Below, one piece after another: positions 49,479-58,700 of a DNA stretch of 64,000 nt (position 1 is the first letter of the stretch; each line of letters starts with the position of its first letter). The notes beneath the pieces were generated by a model that did no database searches, was not told where the DNA came from, and saw only the letters and a list, made by a program, of their open reading frames with translations. A program made the translations under genes and the position numbers. The stretch covers positions 62,001-126,000 of the forward strand of contig NZ_FOCK01000003.1 of NCBI RefSeq assembly GCF_900110085.1, given 5' to 3'. This stretch comes from Prevotella sp. ne3005. GTDB lineage: Bacteria; Bacteroidota; Bacteroidia; Bacteroidales; Bacteroidaceae.

Positions 49479-51127
49479 TAGTATCCCGGATTTTGTGTAA
49501 AGTGAGGATTCAGGATGAGCATATCCTTGGGGATGGGGAATACAGTGGTGTGGCCGTCGCTTTCGTCGACAGGATCATCGAACTCATCACCCGTGAAGAG
49601 ACTCTTATACTGACGGAAACGAATCATGTCCTGACGTCGCCACCCCTCCCAGCAGAGTTCGAGCAGCCGTTCATCGAGCAGAGTCTCCGCCGTCAACTCG
49701 CGAAAACTGGCCCCCGCACGATCACGTACATTATTGAAGTCGAAGCTACCGTCCTGGCCATTGCGCCACTTAGCCTCAGCACGCATCAACAGGACATCGG
49801 CAAAACGGAAGAGCACAATATCGTTATCCATGAGAATGCCGTTCTTCGTGGCGTTCTTGTCTATGTCGTATTTCTTCATTCGGGCACCAGCCGTTTCCAC
49901 GAAGGGATCGTAGCTGAGATCCATCTTCACAGCGTTTGGATAGTAGACAAGAGGGTTTCCTGTGCGATCGAGGACGAGCTCCCCATTGCGGTCATACACC
50001 TCGTCTGCCCAATAATTCAATTCGAAACGTGGATCCTCGTCATCCGTGCCATAGCCGAAGACACGAAGGGTGTTCAGGGTGGCACATGAGCCGTTTTCGC
50101 CTGTGATACCATAGGCATCTGCATGACGATAGTGCCACGAGCGCATGATATTCTGCTGTGTGTTGCCATAGAGGTCTTTATCCATGGGGATGACCCAGAT
50201 ATTCTCGGCGGAGTTCTCGTTGCGCACCACGAAATTCATACTGTAGACAGGTTCTAGATAATAATTGTTCGCCAGGTAGTTGCAGAAGAAGATGACCGTC
50301 TCCCAGGCATTCATCTTCTGTCCGTAGACGTCTAACATGATCTCCTTGCCGTCGAGGTATTCTTTGTCCGTCCAATCGTCATCAAGATAGATCTCTGCAT
50401 TCAGGGCGAGCTTAGCCAAGACGAAGAGCGCCACATCAAAGGTGACACGGCCATAGTAATCGCCTTGCGACACACTGTTCTGTTTTTCCAGATCATAGCT
50501 GGCCTCGACGAGCTCGTCGTAGACGAAATGGAACAGTTCGCTGCGCTCCGACTGAAGGACTTCATTCATCGAGAGGCGGGTGTTCGTGACGATGGGTACA
50601 CGTCCGAAGAGGTCGAGCAGATACCAGTAGTAGATGGCTCTGAGGGCGCGCACTTCGGCCGTATAAGCCTTGTATTCTTGGTCGGAGATGATGTTGCGGC
50701 TTTCTGCAAGGTGTTCTATCGAACGGTTGCAGAGTGTGATGGCCTTATAGAGATAGGTCCAGGAGTTGTACAACAGCTCGTGATCGCCGTCCCATGAGTG
50801 CCTGTACATATGCTGCCACATCTCACCGTCGTACCAGTCGTGGCCTCTGGTGGGGATAATGGCTTCGTCCGATCCGAAGGTCTGGAGGTCATAGATGCCC
50901 CGACACGTGCCTTGCAGTCCTTGGCCGTCGGTAGCACCTCCCACATAATTATATAAGGTGGTGACGGTATTCTTGAAAAGCATCTCTGGGGTGGCATGGG
51001 CCAATTCGTCGGCAATCTGGTCTTGAGGATGTTCTTCGAGCGAACAGGATGCGGGCAAAAGGGCAAAAAAGCCAAGAAGCAAAAGACTTCTCCTCCCCCT
51101 ACATACTATCTGATGGATTGTATTCAT
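49478..51127 (-). CDS. SusD/RagB-family nutrient-binding lipoprotein
   Basis: The protein has 549 residues. Lipoprotein signal with LPASC28, then the SusD-type helical TPR fold: TLYNYVGGATDG, YKAYTAEVRALRAIYYWYLLDLFGRVPIV and VLLMRAEAKWRNGQDG, with LLELCWEGWRRQDMIRF at the C-terminus. It is the surface lid of a SusCD import complex and binds the substrate. It is paired with the broken susC gene 5 bases upstream. The ligand is unknown; the C1 protease next to it hints at peptides, as for RagB. Confidence 0.95.
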   Translation of the reverse strand: MNTIHQIVCRGRRSLLLLGFFALLPASCSLEEHPQDQIADELAHATPEMLFKNTVTTLYNYVGGATDGQGLQGTCRGIYDLQTFGSDEAIIPTRGHDWYDGEMWQHMYRHSWDGDHELLYNSWTYLYKAITLCNRSIEHLAESRNIISDQEYKAYTAEVRALRAIYYWYLLDLFGRVPIVTNTRLSMNEVLQSERSELFHFVYDELVEASYDLEKQNSVSQGDYYGRVTFDVALFVLAKLALNAEIYLDDDWTDKEYLDGKEIMLDVYGQKMNAWETVIFFCNYLANNYYLEPVYSMNFVVRNENSAENIWVIPMDKDLYGNTQQNIMRSWHYRHADAYGITGENGSCATLNTLRVFGYGTDDEDPRFELNYWADEVYDRNGELVLDRTGNPLVYYPNAVKMDLSYDPFVETAGARMKKYDIDKNATKNGILMDNDIVLFRFADVLLMRAEAKWRNGQDGSFDFNNVRDRAGASFRELTAETLLDERLLELCWEGWRRQDMIRFRQYKSLFTGDEFDDPVDESDGHTTVFPIPKDMLILNPHFTQNPGY

Positions 51128-51132
51128 AGTGC

Positions 51133-53799
51133 TTAAAATTTCATGCTGAGACCGAAAGTGTAACTGCGATAGGCAGGCATGACGTTCTTGTCGTCGATGC
51201 CGAGGGTGCCGTTGATGACGCTCGAGTTGATCATCGGCGTCACCCCGCTGTAGCCAGTAATGGTGGCGAGGTTGTTGACTGAGACAGACAGGCGAAGCCC
51301 CTGGATGTATTTCATCCTGATGGGAATTGTCCAGCCTACGGTCACATAGTCGAAGTTCACGTAGTCGCCGTTCTCAAGCCAGTAGTCGCTGATGGTCTGA
51401 TCCATGATCGCCTCTTCGGGCGCACCCTTCATGATGTTGTAGTTGGGCAACGAGAGCACGTTCATATACGAGAGGGCCGTACCGTTGTAAATCTTGTGTC
51501 CGAAGGCACCATTGATTTGCGTGGTGATGTCCCAATGACGATAGCGCAGGGCGATGTTCGAACCCATGACGGCCTTGGGCGTGGCCTGTCCACAGACATA
51601 GCTTTCGTCCGTCACGTCATAATACTTCAAACCTTCGGAATCTTTTACGATGCCTTTGCAGTGCGGCAGTTTGAAGACACCCAGGGGCTCTCCTACGATC
51701 TGCTTCACCACGGTGCTCGATCCATGGAAGCCTGCGCCCCAGAGGGCAGAGATGCCTTTCGACTGTGGAGCCGTCAGGTGCTGGCCGTTATAGTCGCCGT
51801 CGAGGGCAAGCAGCTTGTTGCGCTCAAACGACCAGTTCATGTTGATGGTCAGCTCCACGTCCTTCGTGCGCAAGGGGGTGATGCCAAAGCCTATCTCAAG
51901 ACCACTGTTCTGCATCGAACCGAGGTTGGCCAGGAACTTATCGTAGGGGAATGGCGGCACAGGAACGGTGTAGACATAGAGCATGTCGGTGGTCTTTGAA
52001 CGGTAGTAGTCTACGCTCAAGGCGATGCGCTTCTCCCACATCGAAAGGTCAAGACCCACGTTGAAGGTCTTCTTCACCTCCCACTTCAAGTCGGGATTGG
52101 AATTGCGGATGATGCCGAGGGTGGTGGTGATGGAGCCGGCATAGGGCACCACACCGTTGGGTGCCAGAAGCTGCATGGAGTTGTAGGAGTCGATACCGCC
52201 CTGACTACCTGCCAGACCGTAGCCGATACGCAGCTTAGCGTTTGAGAGCCACTTCAGGGACTGCATCCAGCGCTCCCTGCTGATCACCCAGGCTCCACTG
52301 ATGGAGGGGAAGAAACCCCAGCGGTGATTCCTTCCGAACTTCGACGAGGCGTCGCCACGGGCATTGACCGTCAGCGTGTATCGATCCCATAAGGTCACCT
52401 GCGCACGTCCGAGAAACGATTCCATACGGGCCTCCCTATAGTAGGAGTCCGTACCGTCCCAAGGGCGCGTGGCACCTGCCGACAGCTTATCGTAGCCAAA
52501 GGCATCCGTCGAGAAGTTGGTTACAGTCACGTTGAATCCGGTTTTCCTCTGCAGTTCGGCCTCGGCGAGCGCCATCACGCTCAGCTCTAAGTTCTTTTTC
52601 TTGGTGGCGTAGGTCAGCGACAGGTTACCTCTCAGGTCCTCGCTCTTCTCATGATCGCGATAGGCCTCACCCTTGCTCCACACCGTGGTGGGATAGTAGT
52701 GAGAGTCATCGTCGGTTCTGTAGGAGTACGATCCGAAGGCCCTCAGGGTCAGCGTTTTCGTGATGTCCACCTTCGCCTTCATGTGGATGTTGAAATGGCC
52801 GCCGTCCTCGTTCTGTTTCATCTCCAACAGCGAGAGGGGGTTGCTGATCCAGAGGGCTTCCGTCACCTGATCATATTTCCCGTCAACTTCAGGAAAGTCC
52901 GGAAAGGTGGGGTTGAAGGTGGCCGCCGAATAATAGAGTTGCTGGGGGAAAGGCAGATAGTCGCGCTTCTGCACAGAGCCCACCATACCGAGGTCCACCG
53001 TCAGATGGTTGTCGAAGGCCATCTGGGTGATGTCGAGCTTGGCAATGATGTTACGGTAGTCCTGCGTCTTAATCACTGTCTTATGGCGCTGAAAGCCCAC
53101 AGAGGCACGATAATTGGCCTTCTAATTACCGCCGCCGAAGGCGACATGGTGGTTCTGCACAAAGCCTGTACACTCGATGGCCTTGTTGAAGTCTGTGTCA
53201 TATCCCCTGTCGATGATGTCGAATCCGTATTGCCGGGCCGTATTACGGAACTCGTCGGCGCTGAGCATCTCTACCCGTTTGAACACCGACTCAAAGCCTA
53301 TGCTGCCGTCGTAGGAAATGTGGAACGGCTGCCCCTTGCCACGCTTAGTGGCCACCTCGATGACACCTGCAGCACCTCGCGAGCCGTACTGTGCCGTCTC
53401 TGAGGCATCCTTCAGAATGGTAAAACTCTCGATGTCGGCAGGGTAGATGGTCGAGAGGACAGCCAGGTCTGCCGTCACACCGTCGATTATGACGAGCGGG
53501 TCGTTGCCACCCGTCAGCGAGGTGGTACCCCTCACACGCACGGCAGAGATCATCGCCTCCTGATTACCGCCTGCGGTCACCTGCACACCAGCCGCCTGAC
53601 CACTGAGGGCGTCGATCGACGAAGTGATGAGACCCTTGTTCATACGATTCTCCGTCACTTGGTCTATGGCACCTGCAATGGCGTCCAGGTCGCCCTTCGA
53701 ATAACCGACTCTTACAATCGAATCATTTCCATCCGTCTGGGCGCCAGCCGATGCAGCCATAATCATGGTCAGCAACAGTATGCAGAATCTATTCCCCAT
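51133..53799 (-). pseudogene. SusC/RagA-family TonB-linked outer-membrane receptor, interrupted by one in-frame stop
   Basis: One continuous frame of about 888 codons is cut by a TAG at 53122-53124. The front part (53122-53799, 225 residues) has a signal peptide and the plug domain (VRVRGTTSLTGGNDPLVIIDGV, GSRGAAGVIEVATKRG) and ends HVAFGGGN. The back part continues in the same frame after the stop (KANYRASVGFQRHK...) and runs to the barrel end YRSYTFGLSMKF. The usual N-terminal carboxypeptidase-regulatory-like domain is missing. A single substitution in a sense codon would explain the stop. The gene may be newly dead, suppressed, or show a sequencing error; no other lesion is seen. The promoter box is at 53826-53833. 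Confidence 0.9.
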
Positions 53800-53825
53800 G
53801 AGCTTTCGTTTTTGGTTTCTGCTTG

Positions 53826-53833
53826 CAAAGATA
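53826..53833 (-). promoter_or_regulatory. -7 box of the susCD operon
   Basis: On the minus strand TATCTTTG followed by CAAG, 26 bases before the susC start. No TTTG at the ideal -33 distance. Confidence 0.6.
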
Positions 53834-53876
53834 ACAAATTATTGGCTAATAGATGTATTTATTCACAAAAAATTTG

Positions 53877-53884
53877 TAAATTTG
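53877..53884 (+). promoter_or_regulatory. -7 box of the U32 gene
   Basis: TAAATTTG 53877-53884, only 5 bases before the ATG at 53890, so the mRNA is probably leaderless. No good -33 element is seen. Confidence 0.6.
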
Positions 53885-53889
53885 CACCC

Positions 53890-55134
53890 ATGAAGATTCA
53901 AGATTTTGAAATTATGGCGCCAGTGGGCTCTCGCGAGTCGCTGGCAGCAGCCATCCAGGCTGGGGCCGACAGCATCTATTTCGGCATCGAGAAACTGAAC
54001 ATGCGGGCCCACTCGGCCTCCACCTTCACCATCGACGACCTGAAAGAGATGGCCGCCACTTGTAAGGAGCATGGCATCAAGAGCTATCTCACGGTCAACA
54101 CCATCATTTATGGCGAGGATATCCCCCTGATGCATGAGATCATCGACGCTGCCCATGAGGCAGGTATCTCTGCCGTCATCGCCAGCGATGTGGCTGTGAT
54201 GACCTATTGCAACCGCGTGGGACAGGAGGTGCACCTCTCCACTCAGCTCAACATCTCCAATATCGAGGCCTTGCGCTTCTATGCCCAGTTTGCCGATGTC
54301 GTGGTGCTGGCGCGTGAGCTGAACATGAATCAGGTGGCAGAGATCTACCGCCAGGTGGAGGCCGAACATATCTGCGGCCCCTCGGGCGAGCAGATCCGCA
54401 TCGAGATGTTCTGCCACGGTGCCCTCTGCATGGCCATCAGCGGCAAGTGCTACATGAGCCTGCATGCCGCCAACCGCAGCGCCAACCGCGGCGAGTGCAT
54501 CCAGGTGTGCCGTCGCAGTTATACGGCCACAGACAATGAGACGGGCTATCAGCTCGACATCGACAACAAATACATCATGTCGCCCAAAGACCTGAAGACC
54601 GTGCGCTTCATCGATAAGATGATGAATGCAGGTGTGCGCGTGTTCAAGATTGAGGGGCGTGCCCGAGGACCGGAATACGTCTATACCGTCGTGAAGTGCT
54701 ACAAAGAGGCCATACAGGCTGTGCTCGACGGCGATTTCACGGAAGAGCGCAAAGATGCGTGGGACGCCCGTCTCGCCACCGTCTTCAACCGTGGCTTCTG
54801 GGATGGTTACTATCAGGGCCAGCTCATGGGCGAGTGGAACAAGAACTACGGCTCCAACGCCACAGAGCGCAAGGTCTACATCGGCAAGGGCGTGAAATAC
54901 TTCTCAAAGCTCGGTGTCGCTGAGTTCACCGTCGAGGCCAACACCTTCAAGGTGGGCGACAAGATGCTCATCACAGGACCCACCACGGGTGTCATCTATG
55001 TCAATGCCGACGAGATCCACGGCGACCACGGCCCCGTGGAGGTGGCTGAGCAGGGCACACGCGTCTCCATCGCCGTCCCCGAGAAAGTACGTCCCAGCGA
55101 CAAACTCTTCAAACTCGAACAAAGCCCTGAATAA
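53890..55134 (+). CDS. U32-family protein, probably RNA hydroxylation factor (TrhP/YegQ-like)
   Basis: The protein has 414 residues from ATG 53890, chosen because the -7 box lies just upstream although the frame is open further back. It has IMAPVGSRESLAAAIQAGADSIYFGIEKLNMRA, FCHGALCMAISGKCYMSLHAANRSANRGECIQVCRRSY with the conserved cysteines of the iron-sulfur type, and VFKIEGRARGPEYVYTVVKCYKEAI (U32 signature). Characterised members hydroxylate U34 of tRNA (TrhP) or C2501 of 23S rRNA (RlhA), with prephenate involvement. Older names call it a collagenase-like peptidase, which is probably wrong here. Confidence 0.88.
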   Translation: MKIQDFEIMAPVGSRESLAAAIQAGADSIYFGIEKLNMRAHSASTFTIDDLKEMAATCKEHGIKSYLTVNTIIYGEDIPLMHEIIDAAHEAGISAVIASDVAVMTYCNRVGQEVHLSTQLNISNIEALRFYAQFADVVVLARELNMNQVAEIYRQVEAEHICGPSGEQIRIEMFCHGALCMAISGKCYMSLHAANRSANRGECIQVCRRSYTATDNETGYQLDIDNKYIMSPKDLKTVRFIDKMMNAGVRVFKIEGRARGPEYVYTVVKCYKEAIQAVLDGDFTEERKDAWDARLATVFNRGFWDGYYQGQLMGEWNKNYGSNATERKVYIGKGVKYFSKLGVAEFTVEANTFKVGDKMLITGPTTGVIYVNADEIHGDHGPVEVAEQGTRVSIAVPEKVRPSDKLFKLEQSPE

Positions 55135-55146
55135 ACAGTCAACAAG

Positions 55147-55764
55147 ATGCATATAGCGATTGCAGGAAACATCGGTAGCGGGAAATCAACGCTCACGAAG
55201 CTGCTGGCCAAGCACTATGGCTGGGAACCACGCTTCGAGGCCGTCGACCACAACCCTTACCTCGAAGACTACTACCGCGACATCCACCGATGGTCGTTCA
55301 ACCTTGAGGTCTACTTCCTCAAGGAGCGCTTCCGCGACCTCATCGCCATCTCGCAGACCGACCATACCATCATCCAGGACCGCACCATCTTCGAGGGCGT
55401 CTATGTGTTTATGGAGAATAACCGGGCGATGGGCAACCTCTCCGACCGCGACTATCAGACCTATATGGAACTCTTCGAGCAGATGATGTCGGTGGTGCGC
55501 CTGCCCGACCTGATGATCTACCTCCGTGCCTCTGTGCCCTACCTCGTGGGCAACATCCAGCAGCGGGGGCGCGACTATGAGCAGTCGATGCAACTGGAAT
55601 ATCTGCAGAACCTCAACGAGCGCTACGACGACTTCATCTATCATAAATACAAGGGCCGTGTGATGACGGTTGAGAAAGACCAGCTCGACTTCATCAACCG
55701 CCCCAAGGATCTGGCGCAGGTCATCGACCGCATCGACGCTACCCTCTTCGGCCTCTTCTCCTAA
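55147..55764 (+). CDS. Deoxynucleoside kinase 1
   Basis: The protein has 205 residues: P-loop AGNIGSGKSTLTKLL (about 5-19), EPRFEAVDHNPYLEDYY, DRTIFEGVYVF (DRT/S motif with catalytic Asp) and RASVPYLVGNIQQRGRDYE (LID). It phosphorylates deoxynucleosides for salvage. It stands in tandem with a paralogue, as the dAK/dGK pair does in Lactobacillus, so each may prefer a different purine deoxynucleoside. It lies 12 bases after the U32 gene. Confidence 0.92.
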   Translation: MHIAIAGNIGSGKSTLTKLLAKHYGWEPRFEAVDHNPYLEDYYRDIHRWSFNLEVYFLKERFRDLIAISQTDHTIIQDRTIFEGVYVFMENNRAMGNLSDRDYQTYMELFEQMMSVVRLPDLMIYLRASVPYLVGNIQQRGRDYEQSMQLEYLQNLNERYDDFIYHKYKGRVMTVEKDQLDFINRPKDLAQVIDRIDATLFGLFS

Positions 55765-55793
55765 TCATTCCTCAATTCTCAATCATTCAATTC
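55765..55793 (+). repeat. Degenerate TCAATTC heptamer array between the two kinase genes
   Basis: TCATTCC, TCAATTC, TCAATCA and TTCAATTC follow directly after the stop codon of kinase 1. Same period and core as the array at 45244-45285, but imperfect. Confidence 0.65.
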
Positions 55794-55804
55794 CCAACAA
55801 GACC

Positions 55805-56425
55805 ATGCACATCGCAATAGCAGGAAACATCGGCAGTGGCAAGACCACACTCACCAAATTGCTGGCCCATCGTTATGGCTGGACACCACGCTTCGAGCCT
55901 GTAGACAACAACCCCTATCTGGAAGACTTCTATGCCAACATGCCCCGTTGGTCGTTCAATCTACAGATTTATTTCCTCAACAAGCGCTTCAAGGAGGTGG
56001 TGGAGATCTCGAAATCCACGGACACCATCATCCAGGACCGCACCATCTTCGAGGATGCCCGCATCTTCGCCCCCAACCTCCACGACCAGGGGATGATGAG
56101 CGATCGCGACTTCCAGAACTATACCGACCTCTTCGACCTGATGATCTCGCTCGTCAAACTGCCCGACCTCATGATCTATATCCGCTCAAGCATCCCTACC
56201 CTGGTGGCACAAATCCAGAAGCGTGGCCGCGAGTACGAGCAGACCATGCGCCTCGACTACCTGCAGGGACTGGAGAAACGCTATGAGGAATGGATAGCCA
56301 CCTATCTAGGGCCGCTCATCATCGTCGATGGCGACCACTGTAAATTCGGCGACTCCCCCGAGGACTTCAAGATGGTTACCGACATGATCGATGCCAAGCT
56401 CTACGGTCTCTTCCCAATGGAATGA
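55805..56425 (+). CDS. Deoxynucleoside kinase 2
   Basis: The protein has 206 residues from ATG 55805, chosen by alignment with kinase 1 (MHIAIAGNIGSGK in both). It has the P-loop with KTTLTKLL, DRTIFEDARIFAPNL, and the LID segment RSSIPTLVAQIQKRGREYE. The differing residues after DRTIFE and in the YLEDFYANMPRWSFN region are where deoxynucleoside kinases set base preference. It arose by tandem duplication and is probably co-transcribed with kinase 1. Confidence 0.92.
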   Translation: MHIAIAGNIGSGKTTLTKLLAHRYGWTPRFEPVDNNPYLEDFYANMPRWSFNLQIYFLNKRFKEVVEISKSTDTIIQDRTIFEDARIFAPNLHDQGMMSDRDFQNYTDLFDLMISLVKLPDLMIYIRSSIPTLVAQIQKRGREYEQTMRLDYLQGLEKRYEEWIATYLGPLIIVDGDHCKFGDSPEDFKMVTDMIDAKLYGLFPME

Positions 56426-56439
56426 CCTCTCTCAAATGC

Positions 56440-56519
56440 CCCCTTGTCATCTCGAACGTCCCCTTGTCATCTCGAACGTCCCCTTGTCATCTCGAACGTC
56501 CCCTTGTCATCTCGAGCGC
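56440..56519 (+). repeat. Four tandem 20-base units (CCCCTTGTCATCTCGAACGT)
   Basis: Units 56440-56459, 56460-56479, 56480-56499 and 56500-56519; the first three are identical and the fourth ends AGCGC. Each is the left arm of the dispersed TCGAGATGACA repeat, amplified. There are no spacers, so this is not a CRISPR array. Confidence 0.92.
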
Positions 56520-56567
56520 AGTCGAGAGATCTCTCCATGCGCTAACACCTAGTCGAGATGACTACTC
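56500..56567. repeat. Dispersed TCGAGATGACA / GAGATCTCTCCATGCGC repeat, copy 2
   Basis: The copy runs from the last 20-base unit through GAGAGATCTCTCCATGCGCT to GTCGAGATGACTACTCG. It reaches into the last codons and stop (56562-56564) of the integrase gene. Same orientation as copy 3 on the other side of that gene. Confidence 0.8.
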
Positions 56568-57863
56568 GAACGCCGCTTGAAGCAACGCCAACCTATCCTT
56601 CAGCTCCAGACTCGTATATCGGAACACTGCATCCGAACCAGTCCGATGCAGACCTGATGCATAATAATTGATCTGCACCTTGGTCAACATGTCTATATGG
56701 GTCTTGCGGGCTAACTTAGACGAAGCGACCTCATAGATGGGTTTATACACATTGTCACCTAGTTCCGAATCATACAGACTCACCTTCCGGTCAATCCCAC
56801 AATACGCCAACAACCGCCGCAGCGACTTGTTATACACCTGCCTCCCATACTTAGGCTGATGTCCAATAAACACCAGCTTCGTACGACGGATTATTTCTAT
56901 TGCAGGTTCAATCAGTGGCGTCTGGATCTCCTGATTCGTCCCCTGAGACTGAGCCGTTTTCAATGGGAAATAATGCACATACGGTATCCCGTCCTCTGAC
57001 ACAGCCACCTTATCCATCGTGAGCCGCAGCAAATCCCCGATACGACAACCCAGCGCACAATTCAACACAAAAAGATCCTTCACCCATTGCAGTTCAGAAG
57101 GCACATCCGTTTTCATCACCTTCCTCAATTCCTCGGCCTTCATGAAAACAGGAGCGTCATACATCACGTGCATGATGCTCCTTCGCTTCTCAAACGAAAT
57201 CTTCTTAAAGGGCGAGCGGCGTATCTCACCAGTATCCTCCAGTTCCCGGAAGAAAGCCTGGAGGGCTTTCAGGTCGTGCACCACTGTGGCATCCTTACAG
57301 CGTCTCTGAGGAGCATGCCTCCCTCCGCCAGAAGGATAGAGGTATGGGAACTGAGATACATAGAGATATTCGTCGTAGACAAACTTGCGGTATTCCAAAA
57401 GCAACTCAGTGGTAAACTCCCTGGCACTGATACCTGATAAGCCATTGATAATCAGGAAGCGCTGTAGTTTTCGGGCTTTACCAAGTGTGATCATATATCG
57501 TCCTGCACCTATCACCCCGTCACGGTATGCCTCCTCTATATACCGTCTCAGCCTTTCATAGACGGGTTCACCATCCTGACGTCTTGCCAGCCCAGCACAT
57601 TCTGCCATCACCCGTTGCACCTGCAATTCAAAGATGCGGTTGTTCATGTCCATCCGCTTAACCTGCATGAGGGTGTAGGCCTTGCACATGGCCAGACAGT
57701 GGCGGTTGAGCTCACTGCGCAAGGCAGGGTTGCGCGCTGCATCCTCAGGTCTGGCATTGATACCTGTTGAATGATAAAAAATCTGTCCGCCGTCTTTCAG
57801 GCGGAAACAAATGGAGGCTGCCCCCGTTGGAGCAGCCCCATCGCACATTGTAATTGTTTCCAT
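56562..57863 (-). CDS. Tyrosine recombinase/site-specific integrase 2
   Basis: The protein has 433 residues from ATG 57863, which has AAAAGGGAAAAGC just upstream; the longer frame to 58034 would run through a repeat. The N-terminal arm and SAM-like domains (about 1-225) precede a catalytic domain with R274 (ALGCRIGDLLRL), R386 (ASSKLARKTHI, with Ser where HxxR has His), H406 (GLHRTGS) and nucleophile Y416 (FRYTS). It is flanked by direct copies of a dispersed repeat and has no cargo genes. It may be a solo integrase, an invertase or a remnant of an element. Confidence 0.85.
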   Translation of the reverse strand: METITMCDGAAPTGAASICFRLKDGGQIFYHSTGINARPEDAARNPALRSELNRHCLAMCKAYTLMQVKRMDMNNRIFELQVQRVMAECAGLARRQDGEPVYERLRRYIEEAYRDGVIGAGRYMITLGKARKLQRFLIINGLSGISAREFTTELLLEYRKFVYDEYLYVSQFPYLYPSGGGRHAPQRRCKDATVVHDLKALQAFFRELEDTGEIRRSPFKKISFEKRRSIMHVMYDAPVFMKAEELRKVMKTDVPSELQWVKDLFVLNCALGCRIGDLLRLTMDKVAVSEDGIPYVHYFPLKTAQSQGTNQEIQTPLIEPAIEIIRRTKLVFIGHQPKYGRQVYNKSLRRLLAYCGIDRKVSLYDSELGDNVYKPIYEVASSKLARKTHIDMLTKVQINYYASGLHRTGSDAVFRYTSLELKDRLALLQAAFE

Positions 57864-57983
57864 TGCTTTTCCCTTTTTAGTTAAACTTAGAATCTGATGA
57901 CTCGGCCACATGTCGCAACCACAAGTCTCCATATCCTTAGAAACGTTATTTAAGGGAGAAAAGTATAAAGCGCGCCCTATTCT

Positions 57984-58084
57984 TGTCATTCCAAGCGTAG
58001 TCGAGCGCTCGGCTTTGCCGCTTGGCTTGTCCAAGAAATCTCATAAGATCTCTCCATGCGCTTACGCTTGGTCGAAATGACAAA
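57984..58084. repeat. Dispersed TCGAGATGACA / GAGATCTCTCCATGCGC repeat, copy 3
   Basis: TTGTCATTCC...TAGTCGAG, an inserted stretch (CGCTCGGCTTTGCCGCTTGG), then AGATCTCTCCATGCGC and GGTCGAAATGACA. It is direct-oriented with respect to copy 2, so the two bracket integrase 2. Confidence 0.8.
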
Positions 58085-58153
58085 GAGGGGGATGGTCGAG
58101 ATGACAGGAATGGTACTCGGGATGAAAGAAAAGGCTGTTTTTTGTCGTTTTTA

Positions 58154-58185
58154 TTTGGTTTTCTGCCAACATATTTGTACCTTTG
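58154..58185 (+). promoter_or_regulatory. sufE promoter
   Basis: TTTG 58154-58157 and TACCTTTG 58178-58185 are 20 bases apart; ATG 58208 follows after 22 bases. Confidence 0.78.
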
Positions 58186-58207
58186 CCCCCCAAATATATA
58201 ATAAGGT

Positions 58208-58627
58208 ATGACGATTAACGAGATTCAAGACGAGATAATTGAGGAGTTCAGCGGTTTCGACGACTGGATGGATAAGTATCAGCTACTCATTGACCTGGGC
58301 AACGAGCAGGAACCCCTTGACGAGAAATATAAGACGGAACAGAACCTGATTGACGGCTGCCAGAGCAGGGTGTGGCTGCAGGCGGATTATGCCGACGGCA
58401 AGATCCATTTCTCTGCCGAGAGCGACGCACTGATCGTGAAGGGCATCGTGGCCCTGCTCATCCGTGTGCTCTCAGACCATACCCCCCAGGAGATACTCGA
58501 TGCCGACCTCTATTTCATCGAGGAGATAGGCCTGAAGGAGCACCTCTCGCCCACCCGAAGCAACGGACTTGTAGCAATGGTGAAGCAGATGCGCGTTTAT
58601 GCGCTGGCTTTCAGCACAAAGCAATAA
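58208..58627 (+). CDS. SufE-family cysteine desulfurase activator
   Basis: The protein has 139 residues. C51 in NLIDGCQSRVWLQAD is the sulfur-accepting Cys of SufE, and ADSDALIVKGIVALLI corresponds to the second conserved block (here ESDALIVKGIVALLI). It takes persulfide sulfur from SufS for Fe-S cluster assembly. Other suf genes are not in the window. It lies just upstream of the oxygen-sensitive Fe-S enzymes NrdD and NrdG but has its own promoter. Confidence 0.93.
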   Translation: MTINEIQDEIIEEFSGFDDWMDKYQLLIDLGNEQEPLDEKYKTEQNLIDGCQSRVWLQADYADGKIHFSAESDALIVKGIVALLIRVLSDHTPQEILDADLYFIEEIGLKEHLSPTRSNGLVAMVKQMRVYALAFSTKQ

Positions 58628-58700
58628 TCGAGCACTGATTTTTGATATTTATTAACGAAAGAAAGTCATTCACAAAGGATGATTTCTGGATATTTTTGTG

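Larger units (their letters stand above)
57864..58207. other. Intergenic region between integrase 2 and sufE
   Basis: These 344 bases hold copy 3 of the dispersed repeat (57984-58084), a further half unit (58093-58107) and the sufE promoter (58154-58185). No gene is visible. The frame open through the repeat is an upstream extension of the integrase and lacks conserved content. Confidence 0.6.

Noticed and set aside
53122..53124. TAG as a recoded sense codon (pyrrolysine or similar)
   Set aside because: Several genes in the window end in TAG normally (for example 9238-9240 and 44227-44229), and no recoding machinery is visible. A simple nonsense mutation or error is more likely.
56440..56519. 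CRISPR-like tandem repeat
   Set aside because: The 20-base units are adjacent without spacers, and no cas genes are near.
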